From Sipunculus nudus (lineage: Eukaryota; Annelida; Sipuncula; Golfingiida; Sipunculidae), in assembly GCA_026874595.1 (NCBI GenBank), contig CM049306.1, positions 52,606,019 to 52,670,018 of the forward strand: a stretch of 64,000 nucleotides of DNA, written 5' to 3'. Both the position numbers and the translations under genes were made by a program. The notes below the pieces were generated by a model. It worked only from the letters and a program-made list of their open reading frames with translations. It did no database searches and was not told the origin of the DNA. Shown here one piece after another: positions 63,111-64,000 of this stretch; the stretch's first letter is position 1; the number at the start of each line of letters is the position of its first letter.

Positions 63111-64000
63111 AGATACCAGGATGGCCTATTCAACACAAAATGCTGATTTTCAGTAGGGTCCTTGGTCCAGTGAACATTTAAATTGTATACACATAAAAGG
63201 CAAATTTACTACACTCATCCTCAACAAACTCGACATGAGGTAGTTGCAACGCCATGTTTCTCAGCACTGCATAGAAGTGAGAGAGCAGCTGCCCGAACAG
63301 GTAAGTCTGCCGAGCGGATCCTCGTTACGCATGAGTAAGCGAGCACGTTGAATGTGGAACACATATAGAATAAAAATGTAAAATGCTGAATTCCCACATA
63401 ATGCATGAAGATAAATACATGATAAGTGCGCAAATACCTACATTTACATTTAAGATAATTTTACACTCTAAGATATTAACTAAACATATACAATAATATG
63501 CAAACGAGAATATGTCAATGGCAAATATTAGGTAAGTATACATGAATTATAAAACCAACTATGTATAAAGCAGGTATAACATCAATACCCTTACGATGGC
63601 CGCACGGTGTATATGTGAGCTAGGGATTAGGAACAACTGCTGGAACAGGAACGCGTTCCGAGCACGAAAAACACACCCCAGAAGGGGAAGGATATTTAAT
63701 TGTCGATTTTTGGGTATATCGCGATACGGTGATTCGCATATTGCGAATCGCCATACAGTTGTCAAATATCGATATTTTTCGAAATTTTGATAAACTTGTC
63801 CAAAATTAATTATTTTATAGTAAAAATAATTATCTGTTATAATTGTAGACATCTAAATGGGCTATGATTAATGACAGGCTTAACATATAAGTCGCTACCG
63901 TGTCATTAGACGTTTAGCCGGGGCGTAGCCAGTGCCAGCCGCAGGGGGGCCATTAGAAAGTATGGATCTGAACATAATGTACCTTGTCAAAACATCAGGA
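63111..64000. other. Right end of window, no gene seen
   Basis: AT-rich flank with a fragment of the preceding repeat at about 63594-63625 and a short GGGGCGTAGCCAG segment near 63919 that resembles the ends of the CAGGGGCGGAT-type MITE. No gene supported. Confidence 0.4.

Overview
This is an AT-rich, intron-rich metazoan nuclear window. Genes have small exons with GT/AG introns, and most of the sequence is intron or repeat. The chitin-binding (peritrophin), VWD/TSP1 and C-type lectin genes, and the style of the dispersed repeats, suggest a lophotrochozoan such as a mollusc. That taxonomic call is inference; no diagnostic marker was found.

Left part (1-20.4 kb). Two C-terminal exons of an unrecognised plus-strand gene end at 1758. 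A complete three-exon NUDT16-like Nudix hydrolase runs on the minus strand (3995-7013). Head to head with it, 360 bp apart, a complete nine-exon SUMF1 (formylglycine-generating enzyme) runs on the plus strand (7374-20371). All nine SUMF1 exons join in phase into 390 codons with both catalytic cysteines. SUMF1 introns hold two Helitron/Helentron-like elements with GGCGCC-rich repeats, an inverted-repeat element, and a tRNA-derived SINE.

Middle (20.4-33.9 kb). I found no intact gene. There is a hairpin-headed repeat with a GTCC microsatellite, a fold-back element, a decayed non-LTR retrotransposon and several dispersed repeats.

Right-centre (33.9-53.1 kb, minus strand). A secreted mosaic gene has exons for TSP1, VWD, C8, TIL, an EGF-like domain and two chitin-binding type 2 modules. 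Intron phases join correctly at most junctions. The copy carries an in-frame TAG in the C8 exon, a one-base frameshift in the TIL exon, and a TGA exactly at a conserved Cys codon of a chitin-binding module. Its last intron (about 10 kb) is a recent tandem array of two segments, S (474 bp) and L (about 1613 bp), in the order S-L-S-L-L-L-S-L-S.

Right end (56.9-64 kb). A complete five-exon secreted C-type lectin of 168 residues lies on the minus strand (56932-60221). It is followed by a GC-richer tract full of CCGTACGG-type palindromic repeats. NUDT16 and SUMF1 are housekeeping enzymes; the mosaic protein and the lectin look like extracellular matrix or mucosal proteins.
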